A DNA stretch of 8,259 bases from LGRD01 sp031415135 (GTDB taxonomy: Bacteria > Pseudomonadota > Gammaproteobacteria > Burkholderiales > Burkholderiaceae_C), in NCBI GenBank assembly GCA_031415135.1, contig JANORB010000096.1, forward strand, positions 1 to 8,259, given 5' to 3'. The first letter of the stretch is position 1; each line of letters begins with the position of its first letter. Made by a program: the position numbers and the translations under genes. Below the pieces are notes generated by a model, which was given only the letters and a program-made list of their open reading frames with translations, searched no databases and was not told where the DNA came from. Of this stretch, positions 1 through 6,690 are shown one piece after another.

Positions 1-1064
1 TCTTCGGCGCCATCGGCGGCGAGCCGATGACCCTGGTGAAAGACAGCGGCTGGATCTTCGGCAAGATCGCCGCCGGCACGCCGACCTATATCCAGAACGC
101 CGGCTTCGCGTGGCTGCTGTCGCTGGTGCCGCTGTCGATCCTTTGCTGGTTCGGCATGAACAACCTGCTGACGGTGTCGCCCAACATCGGCGGCACTTTT
201 CAAGCCTTCGCCAAGATCACCTGGCTGTACACGCTGTCGTTCGTGCCGGCCGGCATCGGCCTGGTCCTGTACCTGCCCAAGCCGACCGGCCTGGGGCTGT
301 TGAACATGTGGGTGGCGATGCCGCTGATCATCGCCAGCACGCTGTTGGTGATGAAGCTCACCGCCTTCGGCACCATGGGCGAGAACATCGCCAAGCAGTT
401 CGAGATTTTCCGCAACAAGCACACCTGGGCGATGACGCTGTTGTACATCGTGACCTTCGGCTCGTTCATCGGTTTTTCGATGGCGCTGCCGCTGTCGATC
501 ACGGTGATCTTCGGTGTGAGCCATGTGCCGGACGCCAACGGCGTGTTGCAGCACACACTGAAAAACCCGAACGCGCCGTCGGCCCTGACGTTCGCGTGGA
601 TCGGGCCCTTTGTAGGTGCGCTGATCCGCCCGGTCGGTGGCTGGGTGTCCGACAAGGTCGGCGGCTCCATCGTCACGCAGATCATCTCGGCGGTGATGGT
701 GGTGGCTTCGGTCGCGGTCGGCTACGTGATGCTGCTGGCCTACAAATCGGCCACGCCGGAGCAGTATTTCCTGGTCTTCATGCTGCTGTTCGTGCTGTTG
801 TTCGCCGCCAGCGGCATCGGCAACGGCTCGACCTTCCGCACCATCGGCGTGATCTTCGACCGCCAGCAGGCTGGCCCGGTGCTGGGCTGGACTTCCGCCG
901 TGGCGGCCTACGGGGCGTTCATCGCGCCGGTGGTGATCGGCGCGCAGATCAAGGCCGCCACGCCCGAGTTGGCGATGTACGGCTTTGCGGTCTTCTACGC
1001 GCTGTGCCTGGTGCTGAACTGGTGGTTTTACCTGCGCGCGAACGCGTATGTGAAGAACCCATGA
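1..1064 (+). CDS. narK: NarK-family nitrate/nitrite transporter, 5'-truncated by the window edge
   Basis: Open from the first complete codon at position 3, so the true start lies upstream; 353 residues are visible. This is the C-terminal part of a major facilitator superfamily transporter of the nitrate/nitrite porter family, in the inner membrane. About nine hydrophobic segments can be seen. The nitrate signature GIGNGSTF is at 813-836. The arginine in GALIRPVGG (codon 627-629) probably matches the second substrate-binding arginine of E. coli NarK; that assignment is by motif only. Between the GMNNL loop and the KHTWAMTLLY helix are two further hydrophobic segments (about 210-360) that I do not remember in E. 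coli NarK and associate with the NarK2 type. NarK2 proteins are generally nitrate/nitrite antiporters of respiration. The TGA stop overlaps a following ATG (ATGA at 1061-1064). Family certain; NarK1/NarK2 subtype and any upstream fused domain unknown. Confidence 0.95.
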   Translation, partial: FGAIGGEPMTLVKDSGWIFGKIAAGTPTYIQNAGFAWLLSLVPLSILCWFGMNNLLTVSPNIGGTFQAFAKITWLYTLSFVPAGIGLVLYLPKPTGLGLLNMWVAMPLIIASTLLVMKLTAFGTMGENIAKQFEIFRNKHTWAMTLLYIVTFGSFIGFSMALPLSITVIFGVSHVPDANGVLQHTLKNPNAPSALTFAWIGPFVGALIRPVGGWVSDKVGGSIVTQIISAVMVVASVAVGYVMLLAYKSATPEQYFLVFMLLFVLLFAASGIGNGSTFRTIGVIFDRQQAGPVLGWTSAVAAYGAFIAPVVIGAQIKAATPELAMYGFAVFYALCLVLNWWFYLRANAYVKNP

Positions 1065-1188
1065 ATGGAACAACCATGAACCAACAATCAACAGTGATCG
1101 AAGCACGGGCCGAGCGCCGGGCCGCTCCCAAGCCGGCCCGCGTCCCCCCGGGGGACCGACCGACGTACTCGGCGGACGAGGGGTTGCA
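1061..1188 (+). repeat. Intercistronic repeat-like element between narK and narG
   Basis: A 128-bp block flanked by direct ATGA copies (1061-1064 and 1189-1192). Removing it would leave narK and narG with a normal ATGA overlap. The 3' two thirds are highly structured. Stem CGGGCCG (1118-1124) pairs with CGGCCCG (1134-1140). GTCCCCCCGGGGGAC (1142-1156) is an almost perfect palindrome. CCGA/TCGG (1160-1163/1169-1172) forms a small third stem. The core CGCCGGGCCGCTCCCAAG at 1115-1132 recurs with one mismatch at 6551-6568 after narH, so the two intergenic regions are related. The first 50 bases or so are less GC-rich and do not match the other element. I saw no promoter or FNR-type palindrome here. 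I remember similar short GC-rich intergenic repeats from Comamonadaceae genomes but cannot name the family. Confidence 0.6.
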
Positions 1189-1192
1189 ATGA
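1061..1192 (+). CDS. Small ORF (43 aa) bridging narK and narG inside an intercistronic repeat
   Basis: The frame opens at the ATG overlapping the narK stop (ATGA, 1061-1064) and closes at a TGA overlapping the narG start (ATGA, 1189-1192). A second in-frame ATG lies at 1076, with a weak GGAA five bases upstream. The peptide is polar and rich in Arg, Ala and Pro (RRAAPKPARVPPGD in the middle), with no signal peptide, membrane segment or known domain. The likeliest role is not a functional peptide but keeping ribosomes moving from narK to narG, so that narG stays translationally coupled despite the inserted DNA. It could also simply be open by chance in GC-rich DNA. Its RRAAPK segment resembles RRAVPK in the small ORF after narH, because both are encoded by the same repeat core. 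Confidence 0.35.
   Translation: MNGTTMNQQSTVIEARAERRAAPKPARVPPGDRPTYSADEGLQ
1178..1183 (+). promoter_or_regulatory. narG ribosome binding site
   Basis: GAGGGG ends five bases before the ATG at 1189. It lies at the extreme 3' end of the intercistronic element, so narG now uses a Shine-Dalgarno supplied by the repeat. It could in principle pair with the C-run at 1144-1149, which would hide it when the small ORF is not being translated; that pairing is speculative. Confidence 0.6.
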
Positions 1193-4100
1193 GCCACTTC
1201 CTCGATCGCCTGACCTATTTCTCGCAACCGCGCGAAAAATTCGCCGGTGAGCACGGCGTCACCACCGGTGAAGACCGCACCTGGGAAGACGCCTACCGCA
1301 ACCGCTGGGCGCACGACAAAATCGTGCGCAGCACCCACGGCGTCAACTGCACCGGCTCGTGCTCGTGGAAGATCTACGTCAAGGGCGGCATCGTGACCTG
1401 GGAGACCCAGCAGACCGACTACCCGCGCACCCGCTGGGACATGCCCAACCACGAGCCGCGCGGCTGCGCGCGGGGTGCGTCGTACTCGTGGTACCTGTAC
1501 AGCGCCAACCGCGTCAAGTACCCGATGGTGCGCGCCCGGTTGTTGAAGCACTGGCGCGAAGCGCGCGCGACGCTCGGGCCGGTCGAAGCCTGGGCCAGCA
1601 TCGTCGGCAACGACAGCAAGCGGCGCGACTACCAGCAGATTCGCGGCCTCGGCGGCTTCGTGCGCTCGGGCTGGGACGAGGTGAATGAGATCGTCGCCGC
1701 GGCCAATGTGCACACGATCAAAACGCATGGCCCCGACCGCATCATCGGCTTCTCGCCGATCCCGGCGATGAGCATGGTCAGCTACGCCGCCGGCTCGCGC
1801 TACCTGAGCCTGATCGGCGGCGTGTGCATGAGTTTTTACGACTGGTATTGCGACCTGCCGCCCAGCAGCCCGCAGGTCTGGGGCGAGCAGACCGACGTGC
1901 CCGAATCGGCCGACTGGTTCAACGCCAGCTTCATCATCGCCTGGGGCTCCAACGTGCCGCAGACGCGCACACCGGATGCGCACTTCTTCACCGAGGTCCG
2001 CTACAAGGGCACCAAGACGGTGGCGGTGACGCCCGACTATTCCGAGGTCGCCAAGCTGGCCGACATCTGGATGCACCCCAAACAAGGCACCGACGCGGCG
2101 GTGGCGATGGCCATGGGCCACGTGATCCTGAAGGAGTTCTATTTCCCTGCCGCCGGCAAGGAGCGCAGCGCCTACTTCGACGACTACGTCCGGCGCTACA
2201 CCGACATGCCGATGCTGGTGATGTTGAAGGAGCACACGCTGCCCGGTGGTGAACAAATCACCGTGCCCGACCGCTACGTGCGCGCGTCGGACTTTGACGG
2301 CGCGCTGGGCCAGGCCAACAACCCGGAATGGAAGACCGTGGCCTTCGACGACGCCGGCACTGTCGTGCTGCCGAACGGCGCGATCGGTTTCCGCTGGGGC
2401 CCGGACGGGCGTGCCGACCAGGGGCAGTGGAACCTCGAAGCCAAGGAAGCCCAACACGGACAAGCGGTGAAGCTCAAGCTGTCACTGCTGGAAGGCGAAC
2501 GCCCGAGCACCGAGACGGCCAGGGTCGGCTTCCCGTACTTCGGCGGCATCGTCAGCGCGCATTTCCCGAACAACGAATTGGCTGGAAGCAGCAGCGATGT
2601 GCTGGTGCGAACCGTGCCCGTGCAGCGCATCACGCTGGGCCCGGCCGGCGCGCAGCGCGAGGCGCTGGTGGCAACAGTCTTCGACCTGCAGGTGGCCAAC
2701 TACGGGGTGGCGCGTGGCTTGAAGGGCGAACTGGCCGCGCAGGATTTCGACGACGACACGCCCTACACACCGGCCTGGCAGGAGCGCATCACCGGCACGC
2801 CGCGCGCGCAACTCATCACGGTGGCGCGCCAGTTTGCCGACAACGCGCACAAGACGCATGGCAGGTCGATGGTGATCATCGGCGCCGCGATGAACCATTG
2901 GTACCACAGTGACATGAACTACCGCGGCGTCATCAACATGCTGATGATGTGCGGCTGCATCGGGCAGTCGGGCGGCGGCTGGGCGCACTACGTGGGCCAG
3001 GAAAAACTGCGCCCGCAAACCGGCTGGACGCCGCTGGCCTTTGCGCTCGACTGGATCCGCCCGCCGCGCCAGATGAACAGCACCAGCTTCTTCTACGCCC
3101 ACACCGACCAGTGGCGCTACGAGAAGCTCGGCATGGAAGAAGTGATCTCGCCGCTGGCCGACAAGGCCTTGTATGCCGGCAGCATGATCGACTACAACGT
3201 TCGCGCCGAGCGCATGGGTTGGTTGCCCAGCGCGCCGCAGTTGCAGACCAATCCGCTGCAGGTGGTGCGTGACGCGGCGAGCGCCGGCATCGACCCGAAA
3301 GACCACGCCGTGAAAGCGCTCCAGGACGGCTCGTTGAAGATGAGCTGCACCGACCCCGACCACCCCGACAACTGGCCACGTTGCATGTTCGTCTGGCGCT
3401 CGAATTTATTGGGTTCATCGGGCAAGGGTCACGAGTACTTTCTGAAGCACTTGCTCGGAACGAGCAACGGCGTGCAGGGCAAGGATCTCGGCAACGAGGA
3501 CGCCAAGCCGACCGAAGTGATCTGGCATGACCAGGCGCCCGAAGGCAAGCTCGACCTGCTGGTCACGCTCGACTTCCGCATGAGCACCACCTGCCTCTAC
3601 AGCGACATCGTGCTGCCCACCGCCACCTGGTACGAGAAGAACGACCTCAACACCAGCGACATGCACCCGTTCATCCACCCGCTGTCGACCGCGGTCGACC
3701 CGGCCTGGCAATCGAGGAGCGACTGGGAGATCTACAAGGGATTCGCCAAGGCCTTCAGCGAAGTCTGCGTCGGCCACCTCGGGGTGGAGCGCGAATTGGT
3801 GCTGGTGCCGTTGATGCACGACAGCCCGTCGGAGCTGGCCCAGCCGTTCGACGTGAAGGACTGGAAGCGCGGCGAATGCGAGCTGATCCCCGGCAAGACC
3901 GCGCCGAACCTGGTGGTGGTCGAGCGCGACTACCCGAATGTGTACAAGCGCTTCACGGCGCTGGGCCCGTTGATGAACAGGGCCGGCAACGGCGGCAAGG
4001 GCATCGCGTGGAACACGCAGACCGAAGTCAGGCAGCTGGGCGAACTGAGCGGCCTGGTCACGGCCGAGGGCGTGACCCAGGGCATGCCGAAGATCGAGAC

Positions 4101-5019
4101 CGACATCGACGCCTGCGAGGTGATCCTGCAACTGGCGCCCGAGACCAACGGCCACGTGGCGGTGAAGGCCTGGCAAGCGCTGGGCAAGCAGACCGGGCTG
4201 GACCACACGCACCTGGCGATCCACCGCGAGGACGAAAAGATCCGCTTCCGCGACATCCAGGCCCAGCCGCGCAAGATCATCAGCTCGCCGACCTGGAGCG
4301 GCATCGAGAGCGAGACGGTGTCGTACAACGCCGGCTACACCAACGTGCACGAGATGATCCCGTGGCGCACGCTCACCGGGCGCCAGCAGTTCTACATGGA
4401 CCACCCGTGGATGCGCGCCTTCGGCGAAGGCTTCAGCAGCTACCGCCCGCCGGTGGATTTGAAAACGACCGCCGGCATCCACAACATCAAGCCCAACGGC
4501 AACCCCGAGATTGCGCTGAACTTCATCACGCCGCACCAGAAGTGGGGCATCCACAGCACCTACACCGACAACCTGCTGATGCTGACACTCAGCCGCGGCG
4601 GGCCGTGTGTCTGGATCAGCGAAGACGACGCCAGGCGCGCGGGCATCGTCGACAACGACTGGATCGAGCTGTTCAACCTGAATGGTGCGATCGCGGCGCG
4701 CGCGGTGGTGAGCCAGCGCGTCAACCCGGGCATGGTCATGATGTACCACGCGCAAGAGAAGATCGTGAACACACCGGGCTCGGAGATCACTGGCGCGCGC
4801 GGCGGCATCCACAACTCGGTGACGCGCATCGTGCTCAAACCCACCCACATGATCGGCGGCTACGCGCAGTTCAGCTACGGCTTCAACTACTACGGGACGA
4901 TCGGCACCAACCGCGACGAGTTCGTCGTGGTGCGCAAGATGAACAAGGTCGACTGGCTCGACACGCCGGTCGCCGACGAACTCATCGCCAAGGTTCAGGC
5001 AGAGGGAGAAGTGGCATGA
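1189..5019 (+). CDS. narG: Respiratory nitrate reductase alpha subunit NarG
   Basis: 1276 residues, slightly longer than E. coli NarG (about 1247). It reduces nitrate to nitrite at a Mo-bis(MGD) site on the cytoplasmic face of the inner membrane, in complex with NarH and NarI. The N-terminus (MSHFLDRLTYF) is the usual vestigial twin-arginine-like start without a working export motif. The FS0 [4Fe-4S] ligands are His50, Cys54 and Cys58 in HGVNCTGSC plus Cys93 in EPRGCARG. The molybdenum ligand is Asp222 in YDWYCDLPP. The fold continues as a molybdopterin oxidoreductase, ending in the molydopterin dinucleotide-binding domain (LTPHQKWGIHSTY near 1110, then MMYHAQE and GGIHNSVTRI), and closes with FVVVRKM. 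Much of the extra length relative to E. coli lies around residues 320-470. The start is chosen from protein alignment by eye and GAGGGG at 1178-1183. It overlaps narH by ATGA at 5016-5019. No frameshift or missing ligand was seen. Confidence 0.98.
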   Translation: MSHFLDRLTYFSQPREKFAGEHGVTTGEDRTWEDAYRNRWAHDKIVRSTHGVNCTGSCSWKIYVKGGIVTWETQQTDYPRTRWDMPNHEPRGCARGASYSWYLYSANRVKYPMVRARLLKHWREARATLGPVEAWASIVGNDSKRRDYQQIRGLGGFVRSGWDEVNEIVAAANVHTIKTHGPDRIIGFSPIPAMSMVSYAAGSRYLSLIGGVCMSFYDWYCDLPPSSPQVWGEQTDVPESADWFNASFIIAWGSNVPQTRTPDAHFFTEVRYKGTKTVAVTPDYSEVAKLADIWMHPKQGTDAAVAMAMGHVILKEFYFPAAGKERSAYFDDYVRRYTDMPMLVMLKEHTLPGGEQITVPDRYVRASDFDGALGQANNPEWKTVAFDDAGTVVLPNGAIGFRWGPDGRADQGQWNLEAKEAQHGQAVKLKLSLLEGERPSTETARVGFPYFGGIVSAHFPNNELAGSSSDVLVRTVPVQRITLGPAGAQREALVATVFDLQVANYGVARGLKGELAAQDFDDDTPYTPAWQERITGTPRAQLITVARQFADNAHKTHGRSMVIIGAAMNHWYHSDMNYRGVINMLMMCGCIGQSGGGWAHYVGQEKLRPQTGWTPLAFALDWIRPPRQMNSTSFFYAHTDQWRYEKLGMEEVISPLADKALYAGSMIDYNVRAERMGWLPSAPQLQTNPLQVVRDAASAGIDPKDHAVKALQDGSLKMSCTDPDHPDNWPRCMFVWRSNLLGSSGKGHEYFLKHLLGTSNGVQGKDLGNEDAKPTEVIWHDQAPEGKLDLLVTLDFRMSTTCLYSDIVLPTATWYEKNDLNTSDMHPFIHPLSTAVDPAWQSRSDWEIYKGFAKAFSEVCVGHLGVERELVLVPLMHDSPSELAQPFDVKDWKRGECELIPGKTAPNLVVVERDYPNVYKRFTALGPLMNRAGNGGKGIAWNTQTEVRQLGELSGLVTAEGVTQGMPKIETDIDACEVILQLAPETNGHVAVKAWQALGKQTGLDHTHLAIHREDEKIRFRDIQAQPRKIISSPTWSGIESETVSYNAGYTNVHEMIPWRTLTGRQQFYMDHPWMRAFGEGFSSYRPPVDLKTTAGIHNIKPNGNPEIALNFITPHQKWGIHSTYTDNLLMLTLSRGGPCVWISEDDARRAGIVDNDWIELFNLNGAIAARAVVSQRVNPGMVMMYHAQEKIVNTPGSEITGARGGIHNSVTRIVLKPTHMIGGYAQFSYGFNYYGTIGTNRDEFVVVRKMNKVDWLDTPVADELIAKVQAEGEVA

Positions 5020-6548
5020 AGATTCGCGCCCAAATCGGCATGGTGTTGAACCTCGACAAGTGCATCGGCTGCCACACCTGTTCAGTCACCTGCAAGAACG
5101 TCTGGACCAGCCGGCCCGGCATGGAATACGCCTGGTTCAACAACGTCGAGACCAAGCCCGGCATCGGCTACCCGAAGGAGTGGGAGAACCAGGACAAGTG
5201 GAACGGCGGCTGGCAGCCCTTGGCCAACGGCAAGATCGAGTTGCGCCAGGGGGCGAAGTGGAAGCTGCTGATGCGCATCTTCGCCAACCCGAACCTGCCG
5301 CAGATCGACGATTACTACGAGCCCTTCACCTTCGACTACGGCCACCTGCAGTCGGCGCCCGAGATGAAGGCCACGCCGACGGCGCGCCCGCGCAGCCTGA
5401 TCACCGGCAAGCAGATGGACAAAATCGTCTGGGGCCCGAACTGGGAAGAAATCCTCGGCGGTGAATTCAGCAAACGCAGCAAGGACAAGAACCTCGACGG
5501 CTTCGAGCAGATGCAGAAGGACATGCTCGGCCAGTTCGAGAACACTTTCATGATGTATTTGCCGCGCCTGTGCGAGCACTGCCTGAACCCGGCCTGCGTG
5601 GCGAGCTGCCCGTCGGGCTCGATCTACAAGCGCGAGGAAGACGGCATCGTGCTGATCGACCAGGACAAGTGCCGCGGCTGGCGCATGTGCGTCAGCGGCT
5701 GCCCGTACAAGAAGATCTACTACAACTGGAAGAGCGGCAAGGCCGAGAAGTGCACCTTCTGCTACCCGCGCATCGAAGCCGGCGAGCCCACGGTGTGCTC
5801 TGAGACCTGCGTCGGCCGCATCCGCTACCTGGGTGTGCTGCTGTACGACGCCGACCGCATCCAGGAAGCCGCCAGCGTCGAGCACGACCGCGACCTGTAC
5901 CCCGCGCAGCTGGGCATCTTCTGCGACCCGTTCGATCCTAAAGTGATCGCCCAGGCGCGGCTCGATGGCATCCCCGACAAATGGATGGACGCCGCGCGCA
6001 ACAGCCCGGTCTACAAGATGGCCGTGCAATGGAAGGTGGCGCTGCCGCTGCACCCCGAGTACCGCACCTTGCCGATGGTCTGGTACGTGCCGCCGCTGTC
6101 GCCCATCAGTGCCGCGGCCAATGCCGGGCAGGTGGGCAGCAACGGCGAGATTCCGGACGTGAGCCAGTTGCGCATTCCCGTCAAGTACCTGGCCAACCTG
6201 CTGACCGCCGGCGACACGCTGCCGGTGGTGCGCGCGCTGGAGCGCATGCTGGCGATGCGCGCCTACCAACGCGCAAAACACGTCGACGGGCACATCAACG
6301 AGGCCGTGCTGCGGCAGGTGGGCATCACGCAAGCGCAGGTCGAGGACATGTACCACGTGATGGCCATCGCCAACTATGAAGACCGCTTCGTGATCCCGAG
6401 CACGCACCGCGAATACGCCGAGAACACCTTCAACGTGCGCGGCGGCTGCGGCTTCAGCTTCGGCAACGGCTGCTCCGAAGGCAGCAGCGAGACCAGCCTG
6501 TTCGGCAGCGACAAGAAGCGCACGATTCCGATCAGGGCGGAGGTATGA
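5016..6548 (+). CDS. narH: Respiratory nitrate reductase beta subunit NarH
   Basis: 510 residues, the usual size. It carries electrons from NarI heme b to NarG through one [3Fe-4S] and three [4Fe-4S] clusters and sits on the cytoplasmic side. All four cysteine groups are present: CIGCHTCSVTC (Cys16, 19, 22, 26); CEHCLNPACVASC (Cys186, 189, 194, 198); CRGWRMCVSGC (Cys219, 225, 229, with Trp222 replacing a cysteine as expected for the [3Fe-4S] cluster); and Cys246, 249, 261, 265 in the CTFCYPRIEAG to CSETC stretch. The start MKIRAQIGMVLNLDKC is the family's N-terminus; GAGGGAG at 5002-5008 is seven bases upstream. The same frame stays open far upstream inside narG, but that is a shadow. The ATG overlaps the narG stop (ATGA), and the stop overlaps the next ATG (6545-6548). 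The C-terminus GCSEGSSETSLFGSDKKRTIPI is normal for the family. Confidence 0.98.
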   Translation: MKIRAQIGMVLNLDKCIGCHTCSVTCKNVWTSRPGMEYAWFNNVETKPGIGYPKEWENQDKWNGGWQPLANGKIELRQGAKWKLLMRIFANPNLPQIDDYYEPFTFDYGHLQSAPEMKATPTARPRSLITGKQMDKIVWGPNWEEILGGEFSKRSKDKNLDGFEQMQKDMLGQFENTFMMYLPRLCEHCLNPACVASCPSGSIYKREEDGIVLIDQDKCRGWRMCVSGCPYKKIYYNWKSGKAEKCTFCYPRIEAGEPTVCSETCVGRIRYLGVLLYDADRIQEAASVEHDRDLYPAQLGIFCDPFDPKVIAQARLDGIPDKWMDAARNSPVYKMAVQWKVALPLHPEYRTLPMVWYVPPLSPISAAANAGQVGSNGEIPDVSQLRIPVKYLANLLTAGDTLPVVRALERMLAMRAYQRAKHVDGHINEAVLRQVGITQAQVEDMYHVMAIANYEDRFVIPSTHREYAENTFNVRGGCGFSFGNGCSEGSSETSLFGSDKKRTIPIRAEV

Positions 6549-6603
6549 GCCGCCGGGCCGTTCCCAAGGCGAATACCGCAGTGCGCAGCACGGAGGTTTC
6601 CTG
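6545..6603 (+). repeat. Tandem intercistronic element, copy A (59 bp)
   Basis: The first of two adjacent related units between narH and narJ. It starts at the ATGAGCC that overlaps the narH stop and ends just before the next ATGAGCC. It shares 17 bases at its 5' end (6545-6561) with copy B (6604-6620). It also shares an exact 43-base 3' block, 6568-6610 equal to 6654-6696, which includes the GGAGG ribosome binding site and the following ATGAGCC. Its CGCCGGGCCGTTCCCAAG (6551-6568) matches 17 of 18 bases of the narK/narG element core. Confidence 0.8.
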
Positions 6604-6604
6604 A
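6545..6604 (+). CDS. Tiny ORF (19 aa) in copy A, overlapping the narH stop
   Basis: The ATG overlaps the narH TGA (ATGA, 6545-6548). The frame closes at TGA 6602-6604, which overlaps the ATG of the next small ORF (TGATG). The peptide begins MSRRAVPK and ends RSTEVS. It is polar and basic at the N-terminus, with no domain. GGAGG at 6539-6543 lies only one base before the ATG, too close for a normal start, so initiation would depend on ribosomes finishing narH. It is probably a coupling device or a chance frame, not a functional protein. Confidence 0.3.
   Translation: MSRRAVPKANTAVRSTEVS
6592..6596 (+). promoter_or_regulatory. Duplicate of the narJ ribosome binding site
   Basis: GGAGG seven bases before the ATG at 6604, identical in sequence and spacing to the true narJ site at 6678-6682. 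It would start the 28-codon small ORF instead of narJ, which then ends on the narJ start. Confidence 0.55.
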
Positions 6605-6689
6605 TGAGCCGCCGGGCCGTCATGGGCCACGAAGAGGCCCCTTCGGTGCCTTGGGCGAATACCGCAGTGCGCAGCACGGAGGTTTCCTG
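6604..6689 (+). repeat. Tandem intercistronic element, copy B (86 bp)
   Basis: The second unit, ending immediately before the narJ ATG. It is identical to copy A at both ends, but a 33-base middle section replaces six bases of copy A, a net gain of 27 bp. The new section folds: CACGAAG (6628-6634) can pair with CTTCGGTG (6641-6648) with one bulged G, over a GC-rich loop. The 27-bp difference is a multiple of three, so the open frame is kept. Confidence 0.8.
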
Positions 6690-6690
6690 A
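6604..6690 (+). CDS. Tiny ORF (28 aa) in copy B, ending on the narJ start
   Basis: Starts at the ATG following the duplicated GGAGG and ends at TGA 6688-6690, overlapping the narJ ATG as TGATG. It shares its start (MSRRAV) and its end (ANTAVRSTEVS) with the copy A peptide; nine extra residues in the middle come from the inserted hairpin. No domain or hydrophobic segment. If translated, it would deliver ribosomes exactly to narJ. Evidence is limited to frame, ribosome binding site and overlaps. Confidence 0.35.
   Translation: MSRRAVMGHEEAPSVPWANTAVRSTEVS
6678..6682 (+). promoter_or_regulatory. narJ ribosome binding site (decides the narJ start)
   Basis: GGAGG seven bases before ATG 6690. This supports the 6690 start over an in-frame TTG at 6651, which would add 13 residues encoded by the repeat and has no good Shine-Dalgarno. 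Confidence 0.85.

Noticed and set aside
1065..1188. Internal promoter or FNR/NarL site before narG
   Set aside because: I found no convincing -35/-10 pair or TTGAT-N4-ATCAA-like palindrome; the region is explained by the repeat-like element.
949..2463. 504-codon open frame on the minus strand across the narK end and narG
   Set aside because: Same kind of antisense shadow; no recognisable domain and no sensible start signal.
3415..4848. 477-codon open frame on the minus strand inside narG
   Set aside because: Antisense shadow of narG with biased composition.
3876..5015. In-frame upstream extension of narH by 380 codons inside narG
   Set aside because: The translation is a frame-shifted shadow of narG. 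NarH starts at 5016, with the family's N-terminus and a ribosome binding site.
6651..6689. Alternative TTG start of narJ adding 13 residues
   Set aside because: The added residues are encoded by the repeat, there is no good Shine-Dalgarno, and ATG 6690 has GGAGG at ideal spacing.
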